64,000 nucleotides of DNA from Lasioglossum baleicum. Lineage: Eukaryota; Arthropoda; Insecta; Hymenoptera; Halictidae. The DNA lies in NCBI RefSeq assembly GCF_051020765.1, contig NC_134936.1:3223045-3287044 (forward strand), given 5' to 3'. The notes beneath the pieces were generated by a model. It was given only the letters and a program-made list of their open reading frames with translations, was not told where the DNA came from and made no database searches. Every line of letters begins with the position of its first letter. Position 1 is the first letter of the stretch. The translations under genes and the position numbers were made by a program. Of the stretch, positions 1-11,401 are shown one piece after another.

Positions 1-582
1 TATGTCATTTTTCAGATTTTACTGAGGCACAAGTGTTCGATGGATCATCAGCCATGCAGCTACGCCAAATATTTGTAAGTATATTGTTAAATTAGTAATG
101 AGTGGTTTAGTTTAACAATTATTTATACCCATACTTAATTATACGTGTTACCACGTATTGTAGATACTTTCTAAAGAATGTGTGTAATTTATGCATGCAT
201 TCAATTGCAATTAACAATTTTGTTTCCTTTTGCTTTTCTTGTTGTAAGATTAATTTCTATGTCATTTTTCAGATTTTACTGAGGCACAAGTGTTCGATGG
301 ATCATCAGCCATGCAGCTACGCCAAATATTTGTAAGTATATTGTTAAATTAGTAATGAGTGGTTTAGTTTAACAATTATTTATACCTATACTTAATTATA
401 CGTGTTACCACGTATTATAGATACTTTCTAAAGAATGTGTGTAATTTATGCATGCATTCAATTGCAATTAACAATTTTGTTTCCTTTTGCTTTTCTTGTT
501 GTAAGATTAATTTCTATGTCATTTTTCAGATTTTACTGAGGCACAAGTGTTCGATGGATCATCAGCCATGCAGCTACGCCAA
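1..582 (+). repeat. 257-bp tandem array of exon/intron units
   Basis: Two full units and part of a third begin at 1, 258 and 515 with the same TATGTCATTTTTCAG. Each unit has a good 3' splice site (TTTTTCAG), then about 59 bases starting ATTTTACTGAGG, then a good 5' splice site (GTAAGT), then about 198 bases of intron-like DNA. Comparison with the minus-strand copy at 54329-54607 shows that each unit joins the start of exon 2 to the 5' leader and start codon region of exon 1 of the same small gene. The array therefore arose by tandem duplication of a gene 5' end. The 59-base exon is not a multiple of three, so successive exons would not stay in frame. The third copy runs into different sequence after CTACGCCAA at about 580. 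Confidence 0.85.
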
Positions 583-1019
583 TATCTATAACTGCGAAAA
601 ACAGTTGTATTTTAAGTACGTCTTTATCCGATTCTTGTTTCACCATCTTAAGCGGAACTGTTGTAATTATCAGAACTATTGAAGAGGTGTAATATGAATG
701 TAATATCATATTACTAATGTGCAACGTGTTATGTATGGAATATGAATGTAATGTCATATTACTAATGTGCAATGTGTGTTATGTACGTAATATAATATGT
801 AATGTAAGGAATCTTACTTTTATAATATGTAATATATGTATACATTTCGTACACATATATGTAAGAAATCCGTTATATGCTAGCGTGCATAATAAGTTAG
901 TACTTATATATTAATATAATATGTGAGGCAAAAATTGTTACCTCACAAAATGACTGATTGTGAGATATAAAAATAAAATATTTTTATAATACACATATAT
1001 ATATGTATATAATTAATTG
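583..1019. other. AT-rich DNA with a short tandem duplication
   Basis: No gene is visible. A unit of about 48 bases containing TCATATTACTAATGTGCAA is present twice between about 690 and 790. The right part contains (TA)n next to the minisatellite element; the same (TA)n flank is seen at 55040-55076 beside the other copy. Confidence 0.5.
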
Positions 1020-1267
1020 ACCCTACAGAAAGAATCCTTTTGTTGGCTTATCGTATTATAGTAATGTAGGCCCTACGTTGGGTATTACCGTTGGCCCTAC
1101 GTTGGGTATTACCGTTGGCCCGACGCTGGCGCAACGTTGGCTGAACGTTGGCCCAACGTTGGCCCTGACTGTTGGCCCAACTACAAAAAAGAGCGACATT
1201 TCTAACGGTTGCCCAACGCAAACCCCCAACGTAGGCCCAACGAAACGCCAACCGTAAATGCTACTAG
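1020..1267 (+). repeat. GTTGGGCC minisatellite element, short copy
   Basis: The stretch from CCCTACAGAAAG to CTACTAGGGA matches 54670-55060 in reverse complement, including the unique flanks. The core is made of GTTGGCCCTACGTTGGGTATT-like units, about two here against an expanded 48-bp array in the other copy. The ends (CCCTAC / CTAGGG) form a very short inverted repeat, so it may be a MITE whose core varies in copy number. The core stays open in several frames as repeated VGPT-type peptides; I treat those as by-products of the repeat. Confidence 0.75.
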
Positions 1268-1580
1268 GGAATACTGATTTGAACATTTTATAATAAGAAT
1301 AGGAAAATAAGAAAGTTTTACGTCATGACAATTTTTCAGCAGTATTCTGAATTTTGTGCCTACGCCGTTGAGTACCCTCACTGAGTACCCTAGGGTACGT
1401 CTGATTCCCTCTCTTCGTCACGCGACTCGAGTAGTGGGGGTGACTGCGTCGGCCAATAGAACGCTCTAGTCGAAACTGCGTGTGAGCCTAGGCGCCCCCC
1501 CTCCAAGCCAACCAATCGGGTGCGCATTCTTGCCTACGTCACCGCATTCCTGCCAGGGATCTTCTCGTCAGCTCACAACA
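1268..1580. other. unassigned spacer
   Basis: Moderately GC-rich sequence (about 1370-1560) with no gene or repeat structure that I can identify. Confidence 0.4.
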
Positions 1581-3179
1581 GTACTTAGTATTATATTACG
1601 TGCATTAGAATTCGGATTCGTTTATTGCACGTGAAATAGGGACCTCTATTAGATGTGATTCCGGAAGCGGGTAGCGCAGATGGAAAGAGATACTGAATAA
1701 ATTCGCGGAAATAGCGCACGAAATAAAACAGGTGTTAGAAGAGCGATGCGTTTATTACGAAATAGAGAGCTATACTGACGTGAAAGAGAACAATAAGAAG
1801 AAAAAGAAAAGATTACATAGACAGACATAAGTATGGATTTAAAGACGGCAGCATTGGTGACGCGTAAATATAAACAGAAAACGTATTTGTGTAACGCCCG
1901 CGTTACTTGAGGCGTGAGCGTGAACAACGACTGTCCAGAGCTAACACACATTTTGAAAAACAAATTTTTGGATTACAGGTAACAAAAAATAATTAACAAA
2001 AGTTTACGCAATAAAATTTAATCAATTAATTTTCTACTTTGATATAAAAAAAACCAAAATGTTTACATTTTCAGGTAAAACGCGTTTTTTTCGCGTTACA
2101 ATATTTCACACAGTTGAAAAACAACGTTCGGAACTATCCGACGTTGCCGGTATCGCCAAATACTTAATTGCAAGTCTTGCAATTGTCGGATATTTGCGTA
2201 TCCGTGACTTCCACCAGTCATACGGACATAAATCAAACCGTAACTGTGGTTCCGCAATATATTTTTCGTATTCTCCGTGTATGTCGGACATGTCAACAAT
2301 GTCGTCATTATATAAAAATTGTAAGGTAATTGTGCATAAAAGGTCCCACCTCACCGACTTCGATGATTTTTTAATATGTTGTTAGGGTGAAGATTCTATG
2401 TGTGTGAACAACTTTTTCCTATACATGTAACTTCCGCTCAGCCTTAATTTTTGAGATATTTGCGAAAAACTGCAGTAGTACTAGTACTATACATTTAATT
2501 TTGTCTATACATGCACGCCCGTGCTGTGCGTATGCGTCAGCATGATGCGACCGCTCGTCAACTGTTTCTACAGATATACATTGTATATCACTACGATCGT
2601 TGAACGATATTCTATTATATATACGGTGATACATATGTATGTATATAAGGTGAGCTTTGAATTTTGAAAAAGGACGTGTTTACTACCTGAGAATGTAAAC
2701 ATTTTAGGTTTTTTGTACCAAAATAGAAAATTAATTGAATAAATTGTATTTCGTAAAATTGTGTTAATTATTTTTTGTTACCTGTAGCTCAAAAATTTGT
2801 TTTTCAGAATGTATGTTAGCTCTGGACAGTCGTTGATCACGCTCACGCCTCAAGTAACGCAGGCGTTACATAAATACGTTCTCTGTTTATATTTACGCGT
2901 CACCAATGCTGTCGTCTTTAAATCCATACTTATGTCTGTCTATGTAATCTTTTCTTTTTCTTCTTATTGTTCTCTTTCACGTCAGTATAGCTCTCTATTT
3001 CGTAATAAACGCATCGCTCTTCTAACACCTGTTTTATTTCGTGCGCTATTTCCGCGAATTTATTCAGTATCTCTTTCCATCTGCGCTACCCGCTTCCGGA
3101 ATCACATCTAATAGAGGTCCCTATTTCACGTGCAATAAACGAATCCGAATTTTAATGCACGTAATATAATACTAAGTAC
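1581..3179. mobile_element. inverted-repeat (foldback-like) element with hAT remains
   Basis: Two arms of about 510 bp (1581-2093 and 2667-3179) are inverted copies, with matching positions summing to 4760. A 104-residue open frame is present in both (1649-1963 minus, 2797-3111 plus) with only a few substitutions. The outer ends read GTACTTAGTATTATATTACG. The 570-bp centre holds the C-terminal part of a hAT transposase. No clear target duplication was seen. The arms may be long inverted repeats of a hAT-derived element, or the result of an inverted duplication beside it. Confidence 0.75.
2106..2354 (-). pseudogene. hAT-family transposase C-terminal dimerisation fragment
   Basis: The 82-residue frame contains DWWKSRIRKYPTIARLA followed by KYLAIPATSDSSERCFS. 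This is the hallmark of the hAT C-terminal dimerisation region: W, then YP-LA--A, then IPA-S--SER-FS. The N-terminal BED finger, the RNase H-like catalytic core and the three catalytic acidic residues are all missing, so this is a remnant without cleavage activity. It lies between the inverted arms of the 1581-3179 element. The frame continues to its right edge without a start that makes sense for the family. The family assignment is firm; activity is ruled out by length. Confidence 0.85.
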
Positions 3180-3784
3180 ACGGGTACCCGTGTATTTTAA
3201 TTTCACAAATGTTCGTATTTTTATTTTACATATGCATTTTAATATGCGGTCATTTAACGTCGAACAATTTACCGCAACTTTATTATTGTCTCACTTCTAA
3301 CGTCAACAGTAGAAAAGAATTCGATCTAAAAACAATAACGCTTCAGTTGTCGGACTCGAACGTGCCGAACGGACCCGTGTTGACGGATCCGTGTTCGCAG
3401 CCCCGTGTAACACGAGTCCGTGTTATACGGATTCGTATTCACGTGTTCCACATTCGCGGCTTCGTATTCACGGATCCTTAAATTCGCACTACACGTTTCA
3501 CGTACCACGTGTATTTACATACACGTGAAACGGGGATCTCTTCGCGAGACGGGATCCTTTGATCGTCCTATTGCCAAGCGTCGCGCCGCGCCACGCCGCA
3601 CAGTGGTGCGAGCAGGGAAAAAAATCAATTTTCCGAATGTTGGGTACATAGATTTTTCATTGCAATTTCGTTTACTATATAGTTGGAGTATTTAAACCAA
3701 TACAAATTTTTTATAAGTATCACTTATTTCTAGGAATAATACGACATGAAAGTTTGGAAAAAGAAAACCTGCGATTTTGGCTTA
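3180..3784. other. unassigned, with ACGTG/GGATCCGTG-rich patch
   Basis: No gene was found. Between about 3360 and 3560 short degenerate repeats of CGGATCCGTGTT / ACGTGTT type recur. At 3590-3620 a GCCGCACAGTGGT motif resembles the ends of other elements in this window (51996, 53970), so a decayed element end may lie here. Confidence 0.35.
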
Positions 3785-3787
3785 TAA

Positions 3788-6349
3788 AGGTGAGCGCATA
3801 CTAGATGGTCGCGGGAAGGCCGCGGGAAGGCCAAAGCCGCCGATGGACGGCCAAAGCCGCCGATGGACGTCCATGCGGTAATAAATCTCTAGCGGGCCGA
3901 CGGCTCCACAGCAGGGAGCAGGGCTACCTGCTGTGCGCGGCAGAAAAAAAAGGTCTCCGTGGGCTCCCCAACTCTTTTAGGTAAAAGGGCCTATTGCACT
4001 GTGTATTTCACGATGGCCGTGGCCGGCCGGGCCGTGGCCTAGTACGCGCAGACGACTCTTAGGTAAAAGGGGCCACTGAATTTGCCACAAAATTGCCACT
4101 GCCTATTGCACAATGTAGATTTGCGTAAACATCATGCTGCACAATAATTATTGCGCAATATGCTTGATCGTGAATCAGAGTTGTGCAGAATTACAATTGA
4201 ATTACTCCAGGAATTAATAATAAGAAATTAATAATAAAAAAGACAATTTCATTAGTTAAGTTCGCAAAAAATTCGATTTTTTTGCAAAATTCTGGGGTCG
4301 TAGACAAAGAAAATAATTGATCGCTCTATCTCATCTCTATCGAAAGTTTTTGGATTTTGACACAGATTTCGTCCACATTGCCCACCGTGCGGCACACACG
4401 AGATGTGAAACACTCCAGTAACTACAAACAGCTGTTAGGTTTGAATTGTTTGTTATTTCGGGTCCATGAAATTGGTGAATATTCTTTGGGATAGCGTTTG
4501 TCACAAAAATTGCAACTTTTACGTGGCGAAAAAACAGAACGCGTGGAAGGAGACGTGAGATGTCGTTTATTTTACCTAAATTGTTGTTGGAGTGTCGTAC
4601 ACTCCGAATGTGCAGTACACAGGTTGATACCGTCCATACTAACTTTGTTTTTTTTTCGTGCACTTACAATTGCCGAAATCGCCGGACGCGAAATGATTTT
4701 TTGATGAATTGTTGATTTTACAAATCGACGACAATGAGTTTTTGGGAGTTTATATTGGAAACATTCGACATCACAGAATTCCTCCTATCCGTAAAAAGAC
4801 CTAAAAGTTATTTGTCTCCTACATTGTTCAAAATCAGTGGCTCGTAGGTAGAAGGCACCGTTCGTCAGTTAGCTTCAGCCTTAAGCCCCCATAAATTTTA
4901 TTACTGGTAATAAGGACGGGTAAATACTGGTCTACTTTAAAAATGAGGCTATTGTAAAAATTTGTTTTTTGACGAGCATGAATTACTTCATGACCACCGT
5001 CCGACGAAAACACGAGGAAAAACACGTGTTGGAAGGGACTTCCTCATACTACATTATAACGTATCAACTCAGAAACCATAACAATACATAGATTTCCACG
5101 TTGCCCGAAAAGGCGTGGTGTATTGCCCGCCGATTTGTTTATGTTTCGAGTGGTCCAATACACTGGCCCGTACGAGCGACAGCGGAACAGCAATGGGCTA
5201 AGACCTACGATATTAAATCGTTACCGCCCACTACTACGCGATTATAGGGGGTGGCAAGACGCCATCTCGCATGGGTCCGAACTGGCGACATTGCATTGAT
5301 GCGAGCCTGAGAAGAAGGTTTCCAGGCAGGACACGGTGACGGGTCTAAGTAGGTACGAGTGCGCGCGGCCGATTGGATCAGAGTGGAGGAGGCAGGTCTC
5401 GTTTCACACGCATTTTCGGCTGTTGTCGAAATATTGGCTACAGCGGCCACACATACTATGTAACGTGCGACTATATGTATACGGCGTATTCCCGGAAGAA
5501 TGGAAGGCCGCCAAAGTAATTTCTATAGCTAAAAAAGGCAAAGATCCTACAAACCCAAACAGTTACCGCCCAATCAGCTTACTCCCGAACATAGGAAAAG
5601 TATCATTAACTAACACAGTTAGGATATATTATATTATATGATCTCATTAGAGTAGTGTAACCAAAAACAAGCAGACATCTGCACCCCTTATTCTATATTC
5701 TTGTTCTTTTTCTTCTTTTTCTCCTCGCTCTGTAAATAGCCTCATTGCATCACTATCTCACCTGTAAATAGCATCACACATATCATTATCTCACCCATAT
5801 CTCACTTGTAAATATACATCACCTCACCGCAAATACCAATCACCCTGTACTATCATTTAAAAGTAAGCTCCTAGTTTTATAAGGCGTTTTTCGGGAGCAA
5901 TACAAGTGCAAGATAAATTAATACGGCTGTGAACCGAATAATGTATTACTGTGATACGCAGTAATTACTACGAGGAGTACAGATAAACTGCTCCTCGACG
6001 TACAAAACCGTCACAAGTAGACCTCTAATGTGCCTTTACATTAGTAATAATTAGAAATTTATTTAGCAGAGTAAGATACTTTTCGTTTATTTCTTTTAGT
6101 ATTCAACCATTGTTAAACATTCTTATGCCTGAAATAAACAATTTTTAAACAGCAAAACAATGTAGCGTGCGACGTCAAAGTCAAAACATTGAGACTGTTG
6201 TGGGGATAGGCAGACCTTGCAATAGGCGCGATTTGTTTGGGTGCCGTTCTCAGGGCTGTTCTCTATGGAGAGGTTTATGACACAGGTCATTAATCTATTG
6301 AGCAGAAAACCGGCACTTTCGGACAACACGTGTTTACTGTAAAGTAATT
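3788..6349 (+). repeat. Harbinger left inverted arm
   Basis: This 2,562-bp arm is the reverse complement of 11402-13963 (paired positions sum to 17751). Translated frames in the two arms are identical, for example 4337-4663 with 13088-13414 and 5205-5450 with 12301-12546. The inner edge lies at AAAGTAATT, about 300 bases before the MADF start codon. The outer part has direct repeats of GGCCAAAGCCGCCGATGGAC. The arm carries a retrotransposon insert at 5472-6159. Confidence 0.93.
5472..6159 (+). mobile_element. truncated non-LTR retrotransposon inside left arm
   Basis: A 688-bp insert is bounded by 14-bp direct repeats ATGTAACGTGCGAC (5458-5471) and ATGTAGCGTGCGAC (6160-6173), which differ at one base. 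Its 5' part (about 5482-5612) encodes a reverse transcriptase segment containing FPEEWKAAKVISIAKKGKDP and YRPISLLPNIGK, the region just before the fingers/palm motifs of I/Jockey-type RTs. The rest looks like 3' untranslated sequence with AATAAA near 6132 and no long A tail. The related Harbinger arm at 17538-18125 lacks it, which defines the empty site. Confidence 0.82.
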
Positions 6350-6662
6350 TGTGAAGGCCCCGACTTCTTCGGCGAGATATAAAAATGCTATGTCCGAGCA
6401 ATCTAAAAACCAGCACGTTCAGTCGTCCCTGCTATGAATGTTCGCTGTTTCTATATACCTGCACAGTAAATTGTCAAACTTTTTTTATTGCATTATGACG
6501 GCTGCACATTTGCCGTGCTTCGAGTTGTTTCAGTTGAAAACACGTGTTTTTGACGCCATTTTTACCCCCACGCAGGGGCTAATTTGCGAGGTTACCTTTT
6601 TGACGAAAGTTCGTCGTGGGAATATTGCTAGTTTGACTGCCGGCCAGTGCACTTTGAAAATC

Positions 6663-8878
6663 ATGGAAGACGAGAAGCTAATTGAAGCAGTGCGGAGTCG
6701 CGAGTGCTTATATAATTTGCAGCATTCACAATATATGGATAGCAAGTTGAAATCGATCCTCTGGAGGGAGATCGCGGATGAATTGGGTCTGCCAGGTCAG
6801 TATTCACTATATTTTATTAACAACTTCGTTTATACATTTCTGATGGTCATTCCACACGGAGTCGGAGTAGGGTAAACTGTACAATGATTGGCACTCTAAG
6901 TCAAAATCGTAGTAAAAATCTTTTTATCTTTTTTTGAAATGTTTAAACGAGCTTAACTTGCTATTATTGCAGTAATCTCGGGTTTACTGTACTGGGTCGT
7001 CCGCGGGGGAGAGATTTGTACAAATGTAACTTTAATGAAGAATTATTTCTTACAAAACAAAGCAAGTTACATCAAATGTTCGAACTGCGATCCACCTTCT
7101 GCGATACAGAGCTCCGCTCTTTGTATTATACTTTTCGTTGTCGCCATAATTAGGGCGTACCTTCAACAAAACGGGTGTCCTGCCCACAATGCTATTATAA
7201 TTAGGGGATATCTTAATAACAAGTTTACAAATCGTTGGATAAGAACGTATGGTCCAATTCGTTGGCCACACCGCACAGTGCGGTATTAGACCTGAAAAGC
7301 TGGCCAAAAATCAATATTGTAAATATTTACATAGAATGTTGTAATTACGCCCCAATATAGATAAATAAACATGCCATTACGTGGTGCACTCCTTTTTATT
7401 GTTTATACAAACAGTCACCCGTGTCACCAATTAAAACATAGCACTTGTTCGATACACACGCCTTTGATCGTAGCATTCCATTCATACGCATCTCTTTCTT
7501 GTTATAATTTTTATGTTGAAAGTGATGTTTGTGACGAAAGTTGGAATAGATGTTGTTACAAGAAGGTATCTACATCATATTAAGTATATCTGTGTCAATG
7601 TTAAAATTTTTTTATACGTATTTTTACCGATTTCCAATCCTGGTTAAGAGCTCTTAGATTTTCATGACGGTTTTTTGCATAAATTAGTGTTTTTAAACAT
7701 ATGTAACTCATCGCAACGGCATAAAAGTTATGTGGTGTTAAACTACAGGATATCTAGAATTAGTATACCGCAAAAAAGTTTTCACATTAAAAAAAAATAA
7801 AGCTCCAAATATAGCCCCCCTTTTTATTACCATTACTGCTGGCCGCGGCTCCTATTTTGAATATGCGGACACTCTTAAAAAAGCGACAATATTTGTAATG
7901 TCAGACTCTGCGAAGTGGATATTTTTGGCGAGGCTGGAACTTAGAATCCAGAAGTTAAGTAGTAAAAAATGTTCATAAAAACTTGCAATTGGTCGGAACC
8001 GCAAAGAAAATTCAAACTGATCTACAAAATGTAATATTCTAATGTGCAATGGGGCCCAAATCATCTTTTGAAGAGTGTCCGAATATTAAATACAGTCCAA
8101 TACAGCCCAATACGCCACGTGCACGTAGGGTACACCTAAATTTCCAACAACAACAATTCAATAACAATAACAGATGATTAATTAAAAAATTTTTCCGTTT
8201 GCAGCTACCAGTTCTGAAGAATGTAAAAGGCGATGGCAGAACATCAGAAGTTGCTATAGAAAGCATAGAGGACGCACCCAAACGCGGAGCGGGCAGGCGG
8301 CAGGCACCGTCAAACATCATAAATTCGGCAACGCCCTGGATTTTTTAGATCCATATTTTCAAGAGAGGAGAATGAAATCTAGTGTCGAGGAATGCTCACA
8401 GGAAGCCTCCACTGACGACAATTCAAGTGCAACCACCACAAATACGGACACTGTGTTTGAGGAAAGTGACAAGGATGTGGAGTGTCAACCACCACCCAAA
8501 AGAAGCAGAATAGAGGAGACAAGACAAACAGGGTTAATAGACTGCATAAGCAGATGTACCGGGCTGATCGAAAGAACAGTCAGCAGCGGCGAAACCGAGA
8601 ACTCAGTAAGAGCCAGATTGCTCCTGTTTTTTAAAAGCATGGCGCTGGAGGTTTGCCAGTTTGACGTGAGGCGTCAAAACATCGTCAAATCTGCACTCTT
8701 GGCAAAAGTGTCCGAACTACAGGAGGAAATCTACAACGAAACACTTGCCAACAGTGAGTATAATTTTATATTTATAATAAATAGTTGTTTTACTAATGAT
8801 TAGGAGAATCACTAAATTTATATTAATATTTTCGTTTTAGATGCCAACACACCAAGCAGTGACGAAACAGGGGTATAA
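6663..8878 (+). CDS. Harbinger accessory MADF/BESS DNA-binding protein (3 exons)
   Basis: Exons are 6663-6795, 8205-8753 and 8841-8878, giving 239 residues with phases that match at both junctions. Donors are GTCAGT and GTGAGT; acceptors are TTTGCAG and GTTTTAG. Exon 1 begins MEDEKLIEAVRSRECLYNL and exon 2 continues the MADF fold with EECKRRWQNIRSCYRKH. This is the Myb/SANT-like domain that binds DNA and, in Harbinger systems, helps bring the transposase to the nucleus and the TIRs. Near the C terminus FFKSMALEVCQFDVRR followed by a basic helix fits a BESS protein-interaction motif. A basic patch (PPKRSRIEE) may be a nuclear signal. I chose the Met at 6663 because the MADF domain starts right there; an in-frame Met exists at 6438. 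AATAAA follows at about 8919. All frames are intact. Confidence 0.9.
6796..8204 (+). other. large first intron of the MADF gene
   Basis: This 1.4-kb intron starts GTCAGT and ends TCCGTTTGCAG. No other gene was identified in it. A CCGCACAGTGCGG palindrome at about 7268 resembles element ends found elsewhere in the window. Small open frames here look like noise. Confidence 0.65.
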
Positions 8879-9090
8879 AGCGCCTGTGCAAAATTAATTA
8901 AAAATTTTAATATATTAAATAAATACGACAATATATTAAATACTGTAAATTAATTTCATCCTTTTGCAACTCCATATCACCCGTCTGCAAATTACTTTCT
9001 CCCTTCTGCAAATCAAATTCAACCTTTTACAAATAAAGTATTTTTAAGCAAGTCTTTTTTAAGTCTTCTAAAGGCTTCGCCGCTCGGAGT

Positions 9091-9813
9091 TATACAGGGT
9101 GGTCTACACAACTTGCACACCTATAATAACTTCGAAAGTACGCGTTGAACGAAAAAGTTTTGTATACAGAAGTAGCATGGCCTGAAGGGATACATTGTGC
9201 AGTATATTTATTTTTTTTACAGGCGGACGCGTAAAGGACATATGAAAGTCAATTTAATTTTTTCAAATGGAATGATGTACTTTTTAATACATCAATCGAT
9301 GCAGCTGGACATTCGTTATAAAAAAGTACTAACCTATGTATGGCGAAAAGTTAGCAGTTCGGGAGATATTTCAATTTAAATAACTCTAAAATACCATTAC
9401 TGTCGTGTGTGTGTGCTAAGATGTTACACAAGTAAGTAAACACTAACGTCTTAGTACGACAGTAATGGTATTTTTGAGTCATTTAAATTGAAATATCTCC
9501 TGAACTACTAACCTTTCGACATACATAGGTATTTTTAGTACTTCGTACTAAACTAAGTACTAGGTATTTTTTTAGTACATTTTTATAACGAGTGTCCAGC
9601 TGCATCGATTGATGTATTAAAAAATACCTCATTCCATTTGAAAAAATTAAGTTGACCTTCATATGTCCTTTACGCGGCCGCCTGTAAAAAAAATAAATAC
9701 ACTACATAATGTACACCTTCAGACCATGCAACTTCAGTATACAAAACTTTTTCGTGCAACGCATATTTTCGAACTTATTATAGGTGTGCAAGTTGCGTGG
9801 ACCACCCTGTATA
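9091..9813. mobile_element. palindromic MITE nested in the Harbinger element
   Basis: The ends are TATACAGGGTGGTC and its inverse GACCACCCTGTATA. The whole 720 bp folds back on itself around about 9430, with arms sharing ACTTGCACACCTATAATAA, CATATGAAAG/CTTCATATG and CATCAATCGATGCAGCTG. It sits between the convergent 3' ends of the MADF and transposase genes. A TA duplication is likely (TATACAGGG ... CCCTGTATA). It has no coding capacity. Confidence 0.8.
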
Positions 9814-10138
9814 AAAAGATGGTAAGAATGTTGGATCCGGGTTCAAGAGACTCGTGTGGTTAATGAGTAAATGATTAACAATATGTTTATTACGAATAAA
9901 GTACATAAAGTAATGTTCTCTCTCTTATATTCACTCTATTAATCACACTCTTTTTACACTCTGTACGCGCTCCACAGTAGCTCTCTCTATACTCTATTCT
10001 TCCGCGCATCCCTCTCTCTCATACACACTCTCATTCCTTCTAGATCTTTCCTTACACATACATACACACACACACACACGATAAAAACAATTACACACAC
10101 ATACTATAACGCAACGCATCTTTTTTCGTCATGCGCAA

Positions 10139-11401
10139 TTATTGTTCGGTGCGCTGGCCCCTTACAGAAAAGAAATTTTTAAATTTCTCCCTCGCTTCAA
10201 ATCCCTCCGCCGCGTTGCCTCGTTGCGGGTTCTGCGAGTTCCTACTCGGCGCTTCCTCCTCCTCCTGGCTCGGCGCTTCCTCCTCCTCCTGGCTCGCGGA
10301 TTCTTCCGTCGATCCTACCGTCGATCTCTCGTACATTCTTATATAATTATGTAGGATGCAAGCGGTCGCAATAATGAAGTCAATGTTCTCGGGAAGGGCA
10401 TTGATCCGTTTGTAAAAAATGTTGAATTTTTGACACATGATCCCAAAAGTATTTTCTACAACGCGCCGCCCCATGGAAAGCCGATGATTAAATATAGTTT
10501 TATCAGCGTGTCCTTCTGATTGATTGCCTGGATACGGCCTCATTATATACCGCTTCAGCGGGAACGCCTCGTCGCCGAGAATTACGCAGGGTGCGGAAAT
10601 GGTTGTGCCCGGCAAGTCCGTGTCGGGCAACAATTGAATGCTGCCGTCTTCCAGTTTCTCGCCGAGTTTTGAATTTGCCAGTATTCCCCCATCACTGTTT
10701 CTGCCATACCCGCCTACCTCCACAGCAATATAATTGCAACTGGCATCGGCCAGGGCCATCAGTACGATGGAATGGGTTTTCTTATAATTAAAATATTGAG
10801 ATCCCAAGTTCGGTGGTTTCCTAATGTTCACGTGTTTTCCGTCAATCGCACCTAAACAATTGGGGAACCGGCACTTCTCCCAAAATTCCTGCTTGATGGC
10901 TTCCCATTTTTCCTTGTTGGGCAGTCTCATCACCTCCTTGAATAATGTACTATAAATTGCTCGACATGTTTCGTGCACAATTTGACGCACGGTCGTATGC
11001 CCCATCCGAAAACTGTAGCTTAAGTTCTTGAACGAGTCACCCGTTACTAGGTATCTAAAACAATGATAGATGATTAATTAAAAAATATTTCGGTTTGCAG
11101 CTGTCACCGATGGCAAAACATAAGAAGCTCAGTCGTTGACTCGGTCACTCAGTAGTTGAAAAATCACTTACCGCAAACAAACTGCCAATCGTTCATTCGG
11201 AGCAATTGGATTTCGTGATCGCGTGCTTTTCTTCACCAGCTTGTCTTCGATTCGGCTTAGCAACATATTAAAGCACCCCCTGTTCATGCGAAAATAGCCA
11301 TAAAATTTCTCCTCGTGGTCCATTAACATCTGTCGGAATAAAACCAATTCGCCCTCGGCACCTCGATTTCTCCACAGGGGATGGACGCTGTAGCGACGAC
11401 G
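10139..11401 (-). CDS. PIF/Harbinger DDE transposase
   Basis: Exon 2 (11054-10139) and exon 1 (down to 11172) join in frame through a GTAAGTG donor and a TTGTTTTAG acceptor. Exon 1 encodes the usual N-terminal helices (EEKFYGYFRMNRGCFNMLL, then NPIAPNERLAVCLR), and exon 2 opens YLVTGDSFKNLSYSFRMG. The DDE_Tnp_4/HARBI1 catalytic core is complete: D in LGAIDGKHV, D in CVILGDEAFP and E in GRRVVENTFGI. It cuts and pastes the element in the nucleus together with the MADF protein. The C terminus has an acidic repeat (SQEEEEAPSQEEEEAPS). The start is unsettled: conserved sequence (RRRYSVHPLW) begins at the very edge of the right arm and no upstream in-frame Met was found before a stop near 11437. 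A non-conserved first exon or the internal Met at 11329 is possible. Confidence 0.92.

Noticed and set aside
1..582. CRISPR array
   Set aside because: Repeats are 257 bp with no short repeat-spacer pattern, and the sequence is eukaryotic.
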